54,438 bases of DNA from an uncultured Planctomycetaceae bacterium (GTDB lineage: Bacteria; Planctomycetota; Planctomycetia; Planctomycetales; Planctomycetaceae). The translations under genes and the position numbers were made by a program. The DNA lies in NCBI GenBank assembly GCA_937916515.1, contig CALFSX010000076.1:1-54438 (forward strand), read 5' to 3'. Shown in pieces: positions 45,144 through 53,831 of the stretch (position 1 is the first letter of the stretch; the number at the start of each line of letters is the position of its first letter). The notes beneath the pieces are model-generated. The model was not told where the DNA came from. It did no database searches and worked only from the letters and a program-made list of their open reading frames with translations.

Positions 45144-46082
45144 CTATGGAAGCTGTACTCCATAGAATTTCATCGCGTTGCGGTAGAACAGTTTTTCGAC
45201 AAGGTCGCGACCTTTGCCGTCAGCCCAGTTTCGGGTGAGTCGGATTACAGATGCATAGTCGCCGGTGGTTCTGGATACGGGCCAGTCGCTGCCAAATACC
45301 AGTCGGTCTTCGCTAAAGCAGTCCAGCGCCAGGTTCATGATCTCTTGATATGGTTCAATGTCTGCGGGGGCAGGCTGCTGTTTAAACCGGCCATAAAGGG
45401 CGGATACTTTGCAGTATACGTTGGGGTATTTTCCGACAGCCTTGAACTGTTGAATCCAGTCAGCGTTCAGTGGCTGCCCATCCAGTTGAACGCCGCCGAA
45501 ATGATCAATGATGATCCGCAGCGAGGGTACGCGTTCAGCAATAGTGGCAACGTCTTCCAATGAATACTTGCCGAGCAGGATATCAACAGTTTTACCTTGA
45601 TCGGCGCTAATTTTCAGGTCACGAAAGAAGGCATCTGACAGTTCATTCTGATGACGGCCCGACAGACGAAATCCGACATAGCGTTCATCTTTGCAAAGAT
45701 GCTGAAACAGCGGAGAGAAGTTTTCCGTGCCAACCACTTCGGATAGGTTTCCAACAACACCTCGGTACAGCTGTTTGTTGTGGGCGGTGATGTCCAGGTT
45801 CCATTGATTGTCCGGCAGACTCTGGCCCGCCTGGACTACTACAACTCCCTTTACTTGATTTGCCAACGCAATTGGTTCATGAACCTGCGGCAACATTGAA
45901 CGATAAAGCGTGTTGTTGTCCTTTGGAATCCAGTAAATACCTTCAGGACGATTCAGGTCCCACAAATGGACGTGCGTGTCAATGATTGGGATATCGCTGT
46001 TGTCCTCAGCGAGTGCTGTGGTGTTGAAATACAAAGTCGTCAACAACACGCAACCGATGAATTGAGACCATGAATTCGCCAT
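45144..46082 (-). CDS. Amidohydrolase 2 family (TIM-barrel hydrolase), secreted
   Basis: 312 aa from ATG 46082, which begins a signal peptide (MANSWSQFIGCVLLTTLYF); an earlier in-frame ATG adds 15 residues without sense. The metal-binding motif is DTHVHLWDLNRP, followed by IIDHFGG and FGSDWPVSRT near the C-terminus, as in 2-pyrone-4,6-dicarboxylate lactonase and L-fucono-lactonase-like enzymes. It probably opens a sugar lactone, which fits a sugar-degrading neighbourhood. It follows the DUF1552 gene on the same strand. Confidence 0.87.
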   Translation of the reverse strand: MANSWSQFIGCVLLTTLYFNTTALAEDNSDIPIIDTHVHLWDLNRPEGIYWIPKDNNTLYRSMLPQVHEPIALANQVKGVVVVQAGQSLPDNQWNLDITAHNKQLYRGVVGNLSEVVGTENFSPLFQHLCKDERYVGFRLSGRHQNELSDAFFRDLKISADQGKTVDILLGKYSLEDVATIAERVPSLRIIIDHFGGVQLDGQPLNADWIQQFKAVGKYPNVYCKVSALYGRFKQQPAPADIEPYQEIMNLALDCFSEDRLVFGSDWPVSRTTGDYASVIRLTRNWADGKGRDLVEKLFYRNAMKFYGVQLP

Positions 46083-46130
46083 TGTCGCCCTCGTTTTGGA
46101 ATCGAACCTTTCCCAGCTCAGCGCCAACTA

Positions 46131-47534
46131 TCACAGAAAGTGCACAATCGGGCCTTTTTGATCGATGCTTAACGCAACGTCCATTGCGCCGTAGTGGTCG
46201 ATGGGGTTGCCGTAGGCGTTCAGGATGGTCGTGTAGAAGTTGCCGAGTGTTTTGTGGCCTTGCTGGTCGTAGCCGGGCAGGCGGATGTAGCGTCGACTGA
46301 TGTCGAGCTTCGCATTTTTACCGGCGAGCACCACGAAGGGCCATTCGCTGCCTTTGCTGTGATGCGTTTCGCCGTTATTGGGCAGATAGAACAGCATTGT
46401 GTTGTCGAACATGGTGCCACCCGCTTCAGGAACGCTTTTTAGACGAGTCGCAATGCGGTCGATGAGTGTCATGTGCTGGTTTCGCACCTTGTCGCGAATG
46501 TCGAGTGCTTCCACGCCGCCGATTGATTTGCCGTGGCCAACGTCGTGCAGGTTGACGCTTTCGCCTTCGATACCGGGCAGGCCCGTGTAGCGTGTGCCGA
46601 GTTCGTCGGCGGTGAAGGCGACCACGTTGGTCATTCCCGATATCAGCGTCGACAGCAGCACTTCGACCAATCCCGATTGCCGGTCGACGGTGGACAACTT
46701 GTCGGCCAGATATTTTGCGTCAAGTTGCGGGATGTGTTTGCGAATGATGTCGCCCATCGCTTCGACGCGACCATTCCGCTGCCGAATGTCGTTCAGCGCG
46801 TCGGCGTAGTTGGCGACCTTGCGTTGTTCGATACCGTGCAGCGGACCGGCCAGCGAAGATTCGTCGTTGGATAGAAACTGCAGGACCTTGCGTTCCAGTT
46901 CGTAACGTGTGCGAGCATCCTGATCGGCGGAAACAGACTTGAACAGTTCCTGCATCGCAATCTTTGGCGAACCAAACGCATAGTTTGGCTGCTGAGGTCC
47001 ACGAGCGGAAAAGCCTTTTTCGATACCGTCGATGTTGCCGCGCGAATTACCGCCTTCGCTGGGAAAGCAGGCCAGTTCGATGTGATAAAACGGCGATGGA
47101 AACAAGTCCGCCAGTTCAAAATCCACCGTCGCCCATTTGATGGAGCTCAAACGTTCGTTGGCCTTGTACGCTCCCAGCGACGAACACCACGTATGATGCC
47201 CGGTGGTGCACATCTTGCCCGACAGTCCCTGCAGGATGGTCATATTCTGTTTGTGTGCGGCCAGAGGACTCATCCATTCCGGCAGATCGTGATCGTCCAG
47301 ATCAGCGACGAACGCGTCTTTGCGTTTCTCGGCTTCCAGTTGCTGCTTGTTAAATGTGGGCGGCACCAGAGATTCAGGCAGCAATCCGTTGCCTTTATGC
47401 ATAAAGATAAACCGCATCGGCGGCTTGCTGGCAATGGTGTCAGCGAACACAGACTGCGACGCCAGACTCAACGCCCCAATGCCGGCAAGGGATTGCGATA
47501 AAAATTCTCGGCGAGTATTCATGGTGGTTTGCAT
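46131..47534 (-). CDS. DUF1552 protein (Tat-exported)
   Basis: 467 aa; Met5 is an equally good start. The N-terminus MNTRREFLSQSLAGIGALSL is a twin-arginine signal. Family features include FMHKGNGLLPESLVPP, GKMCTTGHHTWCSSLGAYK, SIKWATVDFELA and C-terminal MLFYLPNNGETHHSKGSEWPFVVLAG. DUF1552 is related to DUF1501 and always pairs with DUF1592-type cytochromes, here the gene upstream. The reaction is unknown. Confidence 0.9.
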   Translation of the reverse strand: MQTTMNTRREFLSQSLAGIGALSLASQSVFADTIASKPPMRFIFMHKGNGLLPESLVPPTFNKQQLEAEKRKDAFVADLDDHDLPEWMSPLAAHKQNMTILQGLSGKMCTTGHHTWCSSLGAYKANERLSSIKWATVDFELADLFPSPFYHIELACFPSEGGNSRGNIDGIEKGFSARGPQQPNYAFGSPKIAMQELFKSVSADQDARTRYELERKVLQFLSNDESSLAGPLHGIEQRKVANYADALNDIRQRNGRVEAMGDIIRKHIPQLDAKYLADKLSTVDRQSGLVEVLLSTLISGMTNVVAFTADELGTRYTGLPGIEGESVNLHDVGHGKSIGGVEALDIRDKVRNQHMTLIDRIATRLKSVPEAGGTMFDNTMLFYLPNNGETHHSKGSEWPFVVLAGKNAKLDISRRYIRLPGYDQQGHKTLGNFYTTILNAYGNPIDHYGAMDVALSIDQKGPIVHFL

Positions 47535-47565
47535 TCTGCGTTTTGAAAGTTTGGACCGTGATTCA

Positions 47566-47769
47566 GGGGCAACGCCCCGGTTATTTGCCTAGCCCAGCCC
47601 ACGGGGCTGGGTACTCATTAAGTACGTGAATCGCCGGGCCAACGGCCCTGCAGTTTGCTTTAATACAAGCGTCACAGTTAACAAACGGTCGGACCTTTGG
47701 CCCTTCACTTCGATTGTTCGAAAACCCAGCCCGATGGGCTGGGCTAGGAAAATTGATGGGCCTTTGGCC
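47566..47769. repeat. Palindrome array between DUF1592 and DUF1552 genes
   Basis: The ~290-nt gap (47535-47824) is packed with palindromes: GGGGC/GCCCC (47566-47578), CCCAGCCC/GGGCTGGG (47593-47611), GGGCC/GGCCC (47636-47648), a second CCCAGCCC/GGGCTGGG (47725-47743), and GGCC/GGCC around TTT (47759-47769). The two longest units, extended with CCTAG on their outer sides, are inverted copies of each other about 110 nt apart. It looks like a dispersed planctomycete repeat element. It should fold strongly in the mRNA joining the two genes. Confidence 0.75.
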
Positions 47770-47824
47770 AAAAAAACCGTAAGCTAAACGTGCCGTTTCA
47801 TAAGACCTTCCAATCACCAACGGC

Positions 47825-50473
47825 TTACTCAACCGCTGAACTTACATCCTTGCGATACCGAAAAGAATCCGAAGTCAGCAACGATACAACGACAGCTCGA
47901 AAACTTCCACCGCTTTCTACGTATGCTTGATCGGCATCGATCAGAGTCTGCGAATCCGACAACATTTCGTTGCGGCCCATGAAGTAGCGGAAGGCGTGGC
48001 GAATGATCGACTGACGGACTCGATCGGACTTCGCCAATCGATCAATCAATTCAAACGCATCTGCCACGTCGCCATCCAGCGCTGAGTCGCCCGTGCCGGA
48101 TAGTGATCCTGTCGCGTTGACAGGCTTTGTCTTGTAAACATCGGCCGACGTTTTGCCGTTGCCTTGCTGGATCAGGTTGTCTGGATGTTCCAGACTTTCG
48201 TCGGTGCGAAAGCGGCCGAAGTCGTCGAAGATTTCGAATGTCAGCCCCAGCGGATTCATCTGCTGATGACACTTCCAGCATTCCTGCTTGCCGGTGACAG
48301 AATCCAGACGTTCTCGCAGAGTCCGATGGTGATCTTCCGGAATTTGCGCGTCCACCGTGATCGGCACGTCGGGGACTCGGCCAGCCAGCAACTTTTCGCG
48401 AATCCAGCGGCCGCGGCGAACGGGATCGGTTTCTGTGTTCTGAGCATGAGCCAACAACCAGGCCGGGTGAGTCAGAATGCCTTTGCGGTTTTCGATTTTG
48501 AACGGCTGCACCACCGGATAGTCCCACGTTTCGACGTCTTCGTATTTGCCGCGGGACCAGCGGCCCTGATAGTCCAGCGGCCCGGCGCCGGGAACCGGCG
48601 GCAGACTGTAGATTTCGGAATGACGAAACTTTTGGCCGCCATGAAAAAACCATGGAAAGGTAACCGGCGTGATTCCTTTGCCAAACGTGTGTTCGAAGAA
48701 CGACATGAACCGTTCGAAGTCTCGGATATTGTTCTTGCGGCGGTCTTCACGAAGATCCGTGATGCGAATGATCGCGAACAATTCCTTGCGTTCTTCAAAG
48801 TTGTCCAGCAAAGCCTGTTCGGTTTTGTTCTTCCAATCCGTATCTTTGAGTCCTTCATACGCTCGCCGCCAGTCGGCGACGATCTTCTGGCCTTCTTCGT
48901 TGCTTTTGGTATGCAGGACGAAAAATTCATCGGTGGTTAGCAACCGGGCGAAAACGTCCGTGTCTTCGGTCAGAATGCGATCGACAACTCGATCGGCTTC
49001 GTTGGTCACCGATCCTGCCGTGCCGCTGTAATCTCGCCCCGCGTTGTCGTAAAAGCCGCCGCTGCGAGCCACATCTTTGAACAGCTTGATGCTGTTGGGG
49101 TAACCGAAGAATTCGCGAAAGAAGCGGTTGATCTTCGGGTGAGTCACGGAATGCGAACGAATGTGAATACCGTTCAGCGACGAATCGCCTTCGCCGTAGA
49201 ACGTGCGTTTGTCATCCAGCAGCCGATTGACTTCACGACGGAAGTCTTCTTGCGAAAGCAGTCGGCCCTGGCTGGCGGCTTTTATCAGTTGTTCATCCGG
49301 CACGCGATCGTCGATGGCATACGCGATGGCGTAGGCGGCTTCGCGAGGCGACAGTTTGCGTCGGCCGAATTCATCGGCATCGCCCGCACCAAATTCCAGG
49401 CGATACAGGAACTCCGACTTCAGCAGCACGCTAACCAGCATCTGTCGCAGGCCTTCGACATTGCCGCCCAGTTCAATGGATGATTGCAACAGCGGCAGGT
49501 ACTGATTCAATTCCGCTTCGGTCGCATCGCGTTGCAGCACGCAGTCGAATTGAGCGTGAATGGCGGCAATCATTTCGTCGTAAGTCGGCGGCGTTGGCTT
49601 GCGTACGATGCTGATAAATGCTTCCGACGATTCCGTGGGATACCAGCGATCCTTCGCGTTGGGGAATTCCAGTTTTCGCCCATCCTTGCCGTGATGAACG
49701 GCACCAAAAATCTGTTTCTCAGAAATCCATTCGGCGTTGTTCAACATCACCAACAGATGGCCACCGTCCAGAGTTGCGGTGTCGTAATATCGAACGCCCG
49801 ATTGGTCGGGCAGGACGATGGGATTGGTCACACCGTAGAAGCTGCGTTGTCGAGCGTTACCGATCAGCTTGAACACCGCGTTGACTCGTTCGTGAAATAT
49901 CTGAGGACTCACCAACCACCGTCGAGCGGGCGTGAAGGCCTTGTCGGTGATTGAACCATCGAACAGCTTCTCGTGGTCGACGTAGTTTCCATACGCTGGC
50001 TCTCGCAACTTTTCGTCCAGCTTTGACGCGTTATGAGTCCGCAGTTCACTTCGCAACCAACCGGCCAGCGTTTCGCGTTCTTCAGTGGTTGGCTGGTCAG
50101 CATCCATGGGTGGCATCAGCCCAAAGAAGATTTGGTCCTGAGCACGATTCAGTAGTTCCAGTTTAGCGTCGAGCTTCAGTGTCGTGAAATTGTCAAAGCG
50201 AACTTCCGCTTCTGCTGAACTTTCGTTGTGACAATCCATGCAGCGACTGGAGACGATCGATTGCACATGTGCGGCAAGATTCATCGCGGCATTTTGCTGT
50301 CCTGAAGTTTCCTGCCCAAAGCTGTTTCCCGACATCGCAACGCTGACAATGAAAACCATCAACGGCCGCAGCGCCGCAACTTTCGTTCGACCACGTTTCT
50401 CATAGGCCACTTGGCTGGCCGAATCGTGCCTGACCGCAGAGGGGCAGTCCATTGATTTTCGAGAACCGATCAT
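47825..50473 (-). CDS. DUF1592/DUF1588/DUF1585 c-type cytochrome protein
   Basis: 882 aa; Met39 (50359) may be the true start, as it begins MVFIVSVAMSGNSFG, a signal peptide. PSCyt heme motif CMDCH at 78-82; then DUF1587/1595-type (LVSPQIFHERVNAVFKLIG), DUF1592 (YRLEFGAG, LSPREAAYAIAYAIDD), DUF1588 (ILTHPAWLLAHAQNTETDP, with a second CxxCH, CWKCH, in GKQECWKCHQQMNPLG) and DUF1585 at the end (HAFRYFMGRNE, LLTSDSFRYRKD). The whole set is present. Two heme motifs suggest electron transfer. First gene of the cluster with DUF1552, amidohydrolase and acetylesterase. Confidence 0.92.
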   Translation of the reverse strand: MIGSRKSMDCPSAVRHDSASQVAYEKRGRTKVAALRPLMVFIVSVAMSGNSFGQETSGQQNAAMNLAAHVQSIVSSRCMDCHNESSAEAEVRFDNFTTLKLDAKLELLNRAQDQIFFGLMPPMDADQPTTEERETLAGWLRSELRTHNASKLDEKLREPAYGNYVDHEKLFDGSITDKAFTPARRWLVSPQIFHERVNAVFKLIGNARQRSFYGVTNPIVLPDQSGVRYYDTATLDGGHLLVMLNNAEWISEKQIFGAVHHGKDGRKLEFPNAKDRWYPTESSEAFISIVRKPTPPTYDEMIAAIHAQFDCVLQRDATEAELNQYLPLLQSSIELGGNVEGLRQMLVSVLLKSEFLYRLEFGAGDADEFGRRKLSPREAAYAIAYAIDDRVPDEQLIKAASQGRLLSQEDFRREVNRLLDDKRTFYGEGDSSLNGIHIRSHSVTHPKINRFFREFFGYPNSIKLFKDVARSGGFYDNAGRDYSGTAGSVTNEADRVVDRILTEDTDVFARLLTTDEFFVLHTKSNEEGQKIVADWRRAYEGLKDTDWKNKTEQALLDNFEERKELFAIIRITDLREDRRKNNIRDFERFMSFFEHTFGKGITPVTFPWFFHGGQKFRHSEIYSLPPVPGAGPLDYQGRWSRGKYEDVETWDYPVVQPFKIENRKGILTHPAWLLAHAQNTETDPVRRGRWIREKLLAGRVPDVPITVDAQIPEDHHRTLRERLDSVTGKQECWKCHQQMNPLGLTFEIFDDFGRFRTDESLEHPDNLIQQGNGKTSADVYKTKPVNATGSLSGTGDSALDGDVADAFELIDRLAKSDRVRQSIIRHAFRYFMGRNEMLSDSQTLIDADQAYVESGGSFRAVVVSLLTSDSFRYRKDVSSAVE

Positions 50474-50496
50474 TGCTATCCTGAATCACTGAGTAA

Positions 50497-50545
50497 CCGC
50501 TGTGCTGATCCTCGTGCGACAATCGCGCGATCCGCAGCACAGCGG
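50497..50545. promoter_or_regulatory. 49-nt two-tier hairpin before the DUF1592 gene
   Basis: Outer arms CCGCTGTGCTG (50497-50507) and CAGCACAGCGG (50535-50545) pair over 11 bp without mismatch. Inner arms TCGTGCGA (50512-50519) and TCGCGCGA (50523-50530) pair over 8 bp with one G-T and a 3-nt loop. Four unpaired bases on each side form a symmetric internal loop. It lies 24 nt upstream of the annotated start of the minus-strand operon. It could be an mRNA structure, a protein-binding site or a REP-type palindrome. Confidence 0.8.
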
Positions 50546-50675
50546 CATCGATGATAACAAACGTCAACCGCACTTCGCCCGTTTTTTTTGTAGAAATAAC
50601 CAGAGACTCACGTCGCCTCCTCATGTCAGCTTCGAAAACTCAGGTTGCTTGCAATAGGCGTCTACAACAGCTCAT

Positions 50676-51371
50676 TCACGGCATCTTTCTGATCGACTGC
50701 GACAGGCAATGCATCTTGTCGCTTTGTCCGGAATTGTTGTCAACCATTCGATTTTCACTGCAAGACGCCATTATTAACGCCGGTCGCAGGCGTTGATCGG
50801 TGACATCAATGGTGGTGACACCGCCAACTTGATGAATCAATCGATCCCCAACCGCGATGATGCGGATGTCGTTCCACTTCCAGTCTGTCAGTTCTTCATT
50901 GCTACCGACATTGTCGGTTTGCTTTACAGCAGCGTTCGTGTCAATCTCAACCTTCCGCCCACGCGTCATAATCTTGCCTCGTCTTTCGTACTTTTCGCCG
51001 TACAACATGCCGAAGAATTTTGCGCTCGGGTGCAGATCCATCTGGTAGCCCATCAACGCAAAATTAGGCTCGTCGATAAATTGGCTGCGGCACTGCACGC
51101 CTGAATTATTCTCCTTGAATCGAACCTTCGCCGTGAATTCAAAGTCGGCGACATCGCCACCCTGCCAGATCAGAAATGTGTTGGCGTCGATCTTCCGTTC
51201 GCGAGTCGTTCTCTCCGACGATGGAGCCGTCCACAACGCTCCCCAAATTATCAAGCCCTTTCCAGCCGGACAGGTCATTGCCGTTGAACAGCGTTTAAAA
51301 ATCATCAGCGGATGCAATCGGTAGTGAGATCAATGCAATGAAAGCCGTTGCCAGGAAGTTTCTATTCATTT
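50676..51371 (-). pseudogene. Decayed DUF1080 (3-keto-disaccharide hydrolase-like) gene
   Basis: The minus strand begins with a good signal peptide (MNRNFLATAFIALISLPIAS, ATG at about 51369), then hits TAA right after ADDF. The same frame goes on as TLFNGNDLSGWKGLDNL, the DUF1080 start, so AAA to TAA is likely. Further on an extra A breaks the frame at about 51207 (VDGSIVGE, then TTRERKIDANTFLIW in the next frame). The core follows: GGDVADFEFTAKVRFKENNSG and MGYQMDLHPSAKFFGMLY. After RPALIMA the family C-terminus is replaced by unrelated sequence. At least two lesions and a truncated end make this a pseudogene. It lies downstream of a sulfatase remnant. Confidence 0.85.
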
Positions 51372-51449
51372 TACAGATTCTCTTTTGCGTGGAATTTGTC
51401 GTCTGTTGACGTAAGTGAAGCGCGGGCCGGTTAAAGATCAGTGAAGGGC

Positions 51450-51770
51450 TTACTCTCGCGAATACTCATCTTTGTATTTCAATGCTTTTTCGCAGAGTCC
51501 TTTCAGGGTGTCGCTATACTTTGGGTCTTCAGCCACATTGACAAACTCAGCCGGGGCGACTTCGCGTTCGTAAAGCAGCTCCACCCCATCTTGTAGTAGT
51601 TGGCGTAGATGTAGCGATCGTCGCGGACACCGAACCATCTCGGCAGCTTCGCATTGCCGGAATGGTGTTCGCAGTAGAAATCGGTCCGCCAAGTGTTGGG
51701 GATTCACCATCAATAACGGGCTTCAGCGAAACGGGTACCTCCCCGAGGCGGTCACTATACACACCACGGA
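51450..51770 (-). pseudogene. Sulfatase C-terminal remnant
   Basis: Three reading frames together spell a sulfatase C-terminus: EVPVSLKPVIDGESP, then NTWRTDFYCEHHSGNAKLP with FGVRDDRYIYANYYK, then GVELLYEREVAPAEFVNVAEDP. This matches the usual order (W-R-x-D-F, V-R-x-D-R-Y-I-Y, E-L-L-Y, x-E-x-x-N-x-A). Two frameshifts interrupt it, and nothing of the catalytic N-terminal domain is present. It ends 79 nt before the DUF1080 pseudogene, in line with an old operon. Confidence 0.75.
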
Positions 51771-51899
51771 TTCGTCGAGCTAGGTGCCTTTGGTACCAAC
51801 AAGTTACGTCAAACGCGTGAAATCGTTTTCTACCCTTGGAACCCGGTTTCCGCCATTCCGAAGCCGCCAAAGTCGCCCCAAAAACCGCGTCGTGATCGG

Positions 51900-52052
51900 A
51901 TGAGACTGGCTCGCTATTACCAGTCGCTGCTGGACTCCGGCAAATTTGAAAGCCGCGCCGCTCTCGCTCGCCATTTGGGCGTCAGCCGGGCTCGCGTCAC
52001 GCAAGTCCTGAACCGGTTGAAGAACGACAATGGCGTCCGAGAGACCGCGTAG
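51900..52052 (+). CDS. Orphan HTH peptide, possibly a recombinase remnant
   Basis: 50 codons from ATG 51900, reading RLARYYQSLLDSGKFESRAAL, then ARHLGVSRARVTQVLNRLKN, a clear helix-turn-helix. The frame stays open upstream to about 51717 but without a plausible start and with the proline-rich stretch NPVSAIPKPPKSPQKP before the ATG. The R-A-x-L-A-x-x-x-G-V-S/T-R-A-R-V/I-T-Q motif resembles the end of some phage-like recombinases. It could be a remnant of a longer gene or a small regulator. It lies in a stretch with other gene remains. Confidence 0.45.
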   Translation: MRLARYYQSLLDSGKFESRAALARHLGVSRARVTQVLNRLKNDNGVRETA

Positions 52053-52243
52053 ACTCAATCACTCAATCGAGGAGTGCGACCCAACTACGTGTGGTGTGTA
52101 CGGTTTCAGCCTCGATTCAAACGTTCACATTTTTCAGCGTTTTCTCACGCTTTCTATCAACGACCTATATTCTTTCCAAAATTTTTGTCCCTAAATGGCC
52201 CATTTGCGACAGTAGAGGTGTCGGCAAAATCGGCAAACCCTGG
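52053..52243 (+). other. Gap before the ECF sigma gene
   Basis: Contains the tandem ACTCAATC twice near 52051-52066 and a TATATT box near 52170 that could belong to the sigma gene promoter, but no convincing -35. The frame is open but encodes a low-complexity peptide unlikely to be real. Confidence 0.35.
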
Positions 52244-52801
52244 TTGGACATTGTCTTGGATACGAAAGCACGAACAGCATTTGAGATTCTGGCCCGCGAA
52301 AATTCGCGGATGCTGATGGTGTACCTGCGTAGCTTGGTCCGTGACGAGGCTGCAGTAGACGATCTGTTTCAGGAAGCAATGGTCGTCGCATGGCGGCGGC
52401 TGGATGAATGCGATCTGGATCGGCCGTTTGGGCCGTGGCTTCGAGGAATCGCTTCGCGATTGGTGCTGGCTCACTACCGGAAACAGAAAACGGCTCCAGT
52501 GCTGCTACATGAGGCGGTGCTGCAGGTGGTGGACCGGCACTTTGAGAACATCAACCTGTTGGCGGGTGACACGTGGGACGACAAGGTGGCTGCTCTTCGT
52601 GTGTGCATCGATGCGTTGCCCGAGCGGCAGAAGTTGGTGATCGGTGGCAGGTACTTTGATGGTCTGTCCGCTGCGGAAGTGGCTGAGCGATTCGAGTTGT
52701 CGCTGGAAGCGTGCAAAAAGCGGCTTCAGCGTGGTCGCGCGATGTTGGCCGAGTGTTTGAAGACGAAGGGCGTTTTGGCGGCGTCAGAGGCGACATCATG
52801 A
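52244..52801 (+). CDS. ECF sigma factor (planctomycete type)
   Basis: 185 aa if begun at TTG 52244; the frame is open back to an ATG at 52091, but the N-terminal residues there do not fit the family. TTG 52256 is another option. Region 2 reads LARENSRMLMVYLRSLVRDEAAVDDLFQEAMVVAWRRLDE with PFGPWLRGIASRLVLAHYRK, and region 4 reads LPERQKLVIGGRYFDGLSAAEVAERFELSLEACKKRLQRGRAML. These match the Rhodopirellula/Verrucomicrobium ECF group. The stop overlaps the start of the membrane partner (ATGA), a sign of translational coupling, as for sigma/anti-sigma pairs. Confidence 0.9.
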   Translation: MDIVLDTKARTAFEILARENSRMLMVYLRSLVRDEAAVDDLFQEAMVVAWRRLDECDLDRPFGPWLRGIASRLVLAHYRKQKTAPVLLHEAVLQVVDRHFENINLLAGDTWDDKVAALRVCIDALPERQKLVIGGRYFDGLSAAEVAERFELSLEACKKRLQRGRAMLAECLKTKGVLAASEATS

Positions 52802-53829
52802 ACGATCGGATCGACGATTTACTTTCGGACTGGCTGGATGATGCGGATGAAAATCCTGAAGGCAATCGCGATGTGCCTATAAGCGAAGCGAGTGAGACTG
52901 TTGCCCAGTCGCTGCTGATTCATGGCATGCTGGCAGATATCGGCAGCCGCGACGACGATTCAGAGGCCGAGCGCATCCACGCAGTGATGCAGCGGATCGA
53001 TGCAGAATTTGCGGCGGATTCTGTGAATGTTGCGCCAAAGAGTGTGCCGCATAGTCGACGCAGGTTTGCGATTTTGACGTCGGCTTTGACGATCGCGGCC
53101 GCTGTGATGGTGATGTTCGTTGTGTTTGGCCCGCACCAAAGTGTGTCGGCGGCAATGGCTTCGCTTGAGAAGGTGGTGGAAGCAGCGGCTAAGCCGTTTG
53201 ACCGCACCTATAAAGTTCGCCTCGCCCAAGAGTATCCGCGTGATAAGCGTCCGCGAAATCTCTCGCAGGAGGCGTGGGATCGCGAGGCACCCGAGCAAAT
53301 CGACGGGGCGACGATTCATGTACGTGGTGCTGATGAATACGTGATGACCGTGTTGCTGAAGACGGGCGAGACAAGAACCTCTGGTTGCGACGGTCAGGTC
53401 AGTTGGTCGTTCCGCGAAAACGGACCAGTGCATGTCTCCACGGATTTGAATCGCTTCCGCGGTGGAATGCCGGGCAATCAGCAGGATATGCCGTTCCTGA
53501 ATATTCACGCCAACCTGTCACAGTTGAAAATCGGGTTTGACGTTGAACTTGCAGATGAGCAGGAAACGGGTGCCGACGGCACGTTGCTTTCGCGGCTCAC
53601 CTGTATTCGCAAATCAAGCGACGTTCGCGGTCCCAAACAGGTTGACGTCTGGTTTGACGCTGAAGATGGAACGGTTCACAAGATGCTGCTTGATGGTCTT
53701 CCGCGAGGCCGAGGTGGCCCGAAGAGCGTGATGCTGGAGTTGGTGGACCAATCCGAACTGGCTTCAGATTTCTTCTCGCACGACACGCATCACGAACCCG
53801 GAAAACGCATTCGATACGAGAATGAATAA
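52798..53829 (+). CDS. Single-span membrane protein, anti-sigma-like partner
   Basis: 343 aa from ATG 52798, overlapping the sigma stop by 4 nt. The N-terminal cytoplasmic part (about 1-85) is acidic (IDDLLSDWLDDADENPEG) with SLLIHGMLADIGSR, a pattern common in FecR-type anti-sigma proteins of planctomycetes. A basic cluster RRRF precedes one membrane span (about 86-108, AILTSALTIAAAVMVMFVVFG), then a periplasmic domain of beta strands (YKVRLAQEYPRDKRPRN, MLELVDQSELASDFFS). It likely holds the sigma factor at the membrane; no zinc-binding HxxxCxxC motif is seen. Confidence 0.72.
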   Translation: MNDRIDDLLSDWLDDADENPEGNRDVPISEASETVAQSLLIHGMLADIGSRDDDSEAERIHAVMQRIDAEFAADSVNVAPKSVPHSRRRFAILTSALTIAAAVMVMFVVFGPHQSVSAAMASLEKVVEAAAKPFDRTYKVRLAQEYPRDKRPRNLSQEAWDREAPEQIDGATIHVRGADEYVMTVLLKTGETRTSGCDGQVSWSFRENGPVHVSTDLNRFRGGMPGNQQDMPFLNIHANLSQLKIGFDVELADEQETGADGTLLSRLTCIRKSSDVRGPKQVDVWFDAEDGTVHKMLLDGLPRGRGGPKSVMLELVDQSELASDFFSHDTHHEPGKRIRYENE

Positions 53830-53831
53830 CG

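Noticed and set aside
52091-52243. N-terminal extension of the ECF sigma factor
   Set aside because: The extra 51 residues are Phe/Ser-rich and unlike any ECF N-terminus; the family begins near 52244-52256.
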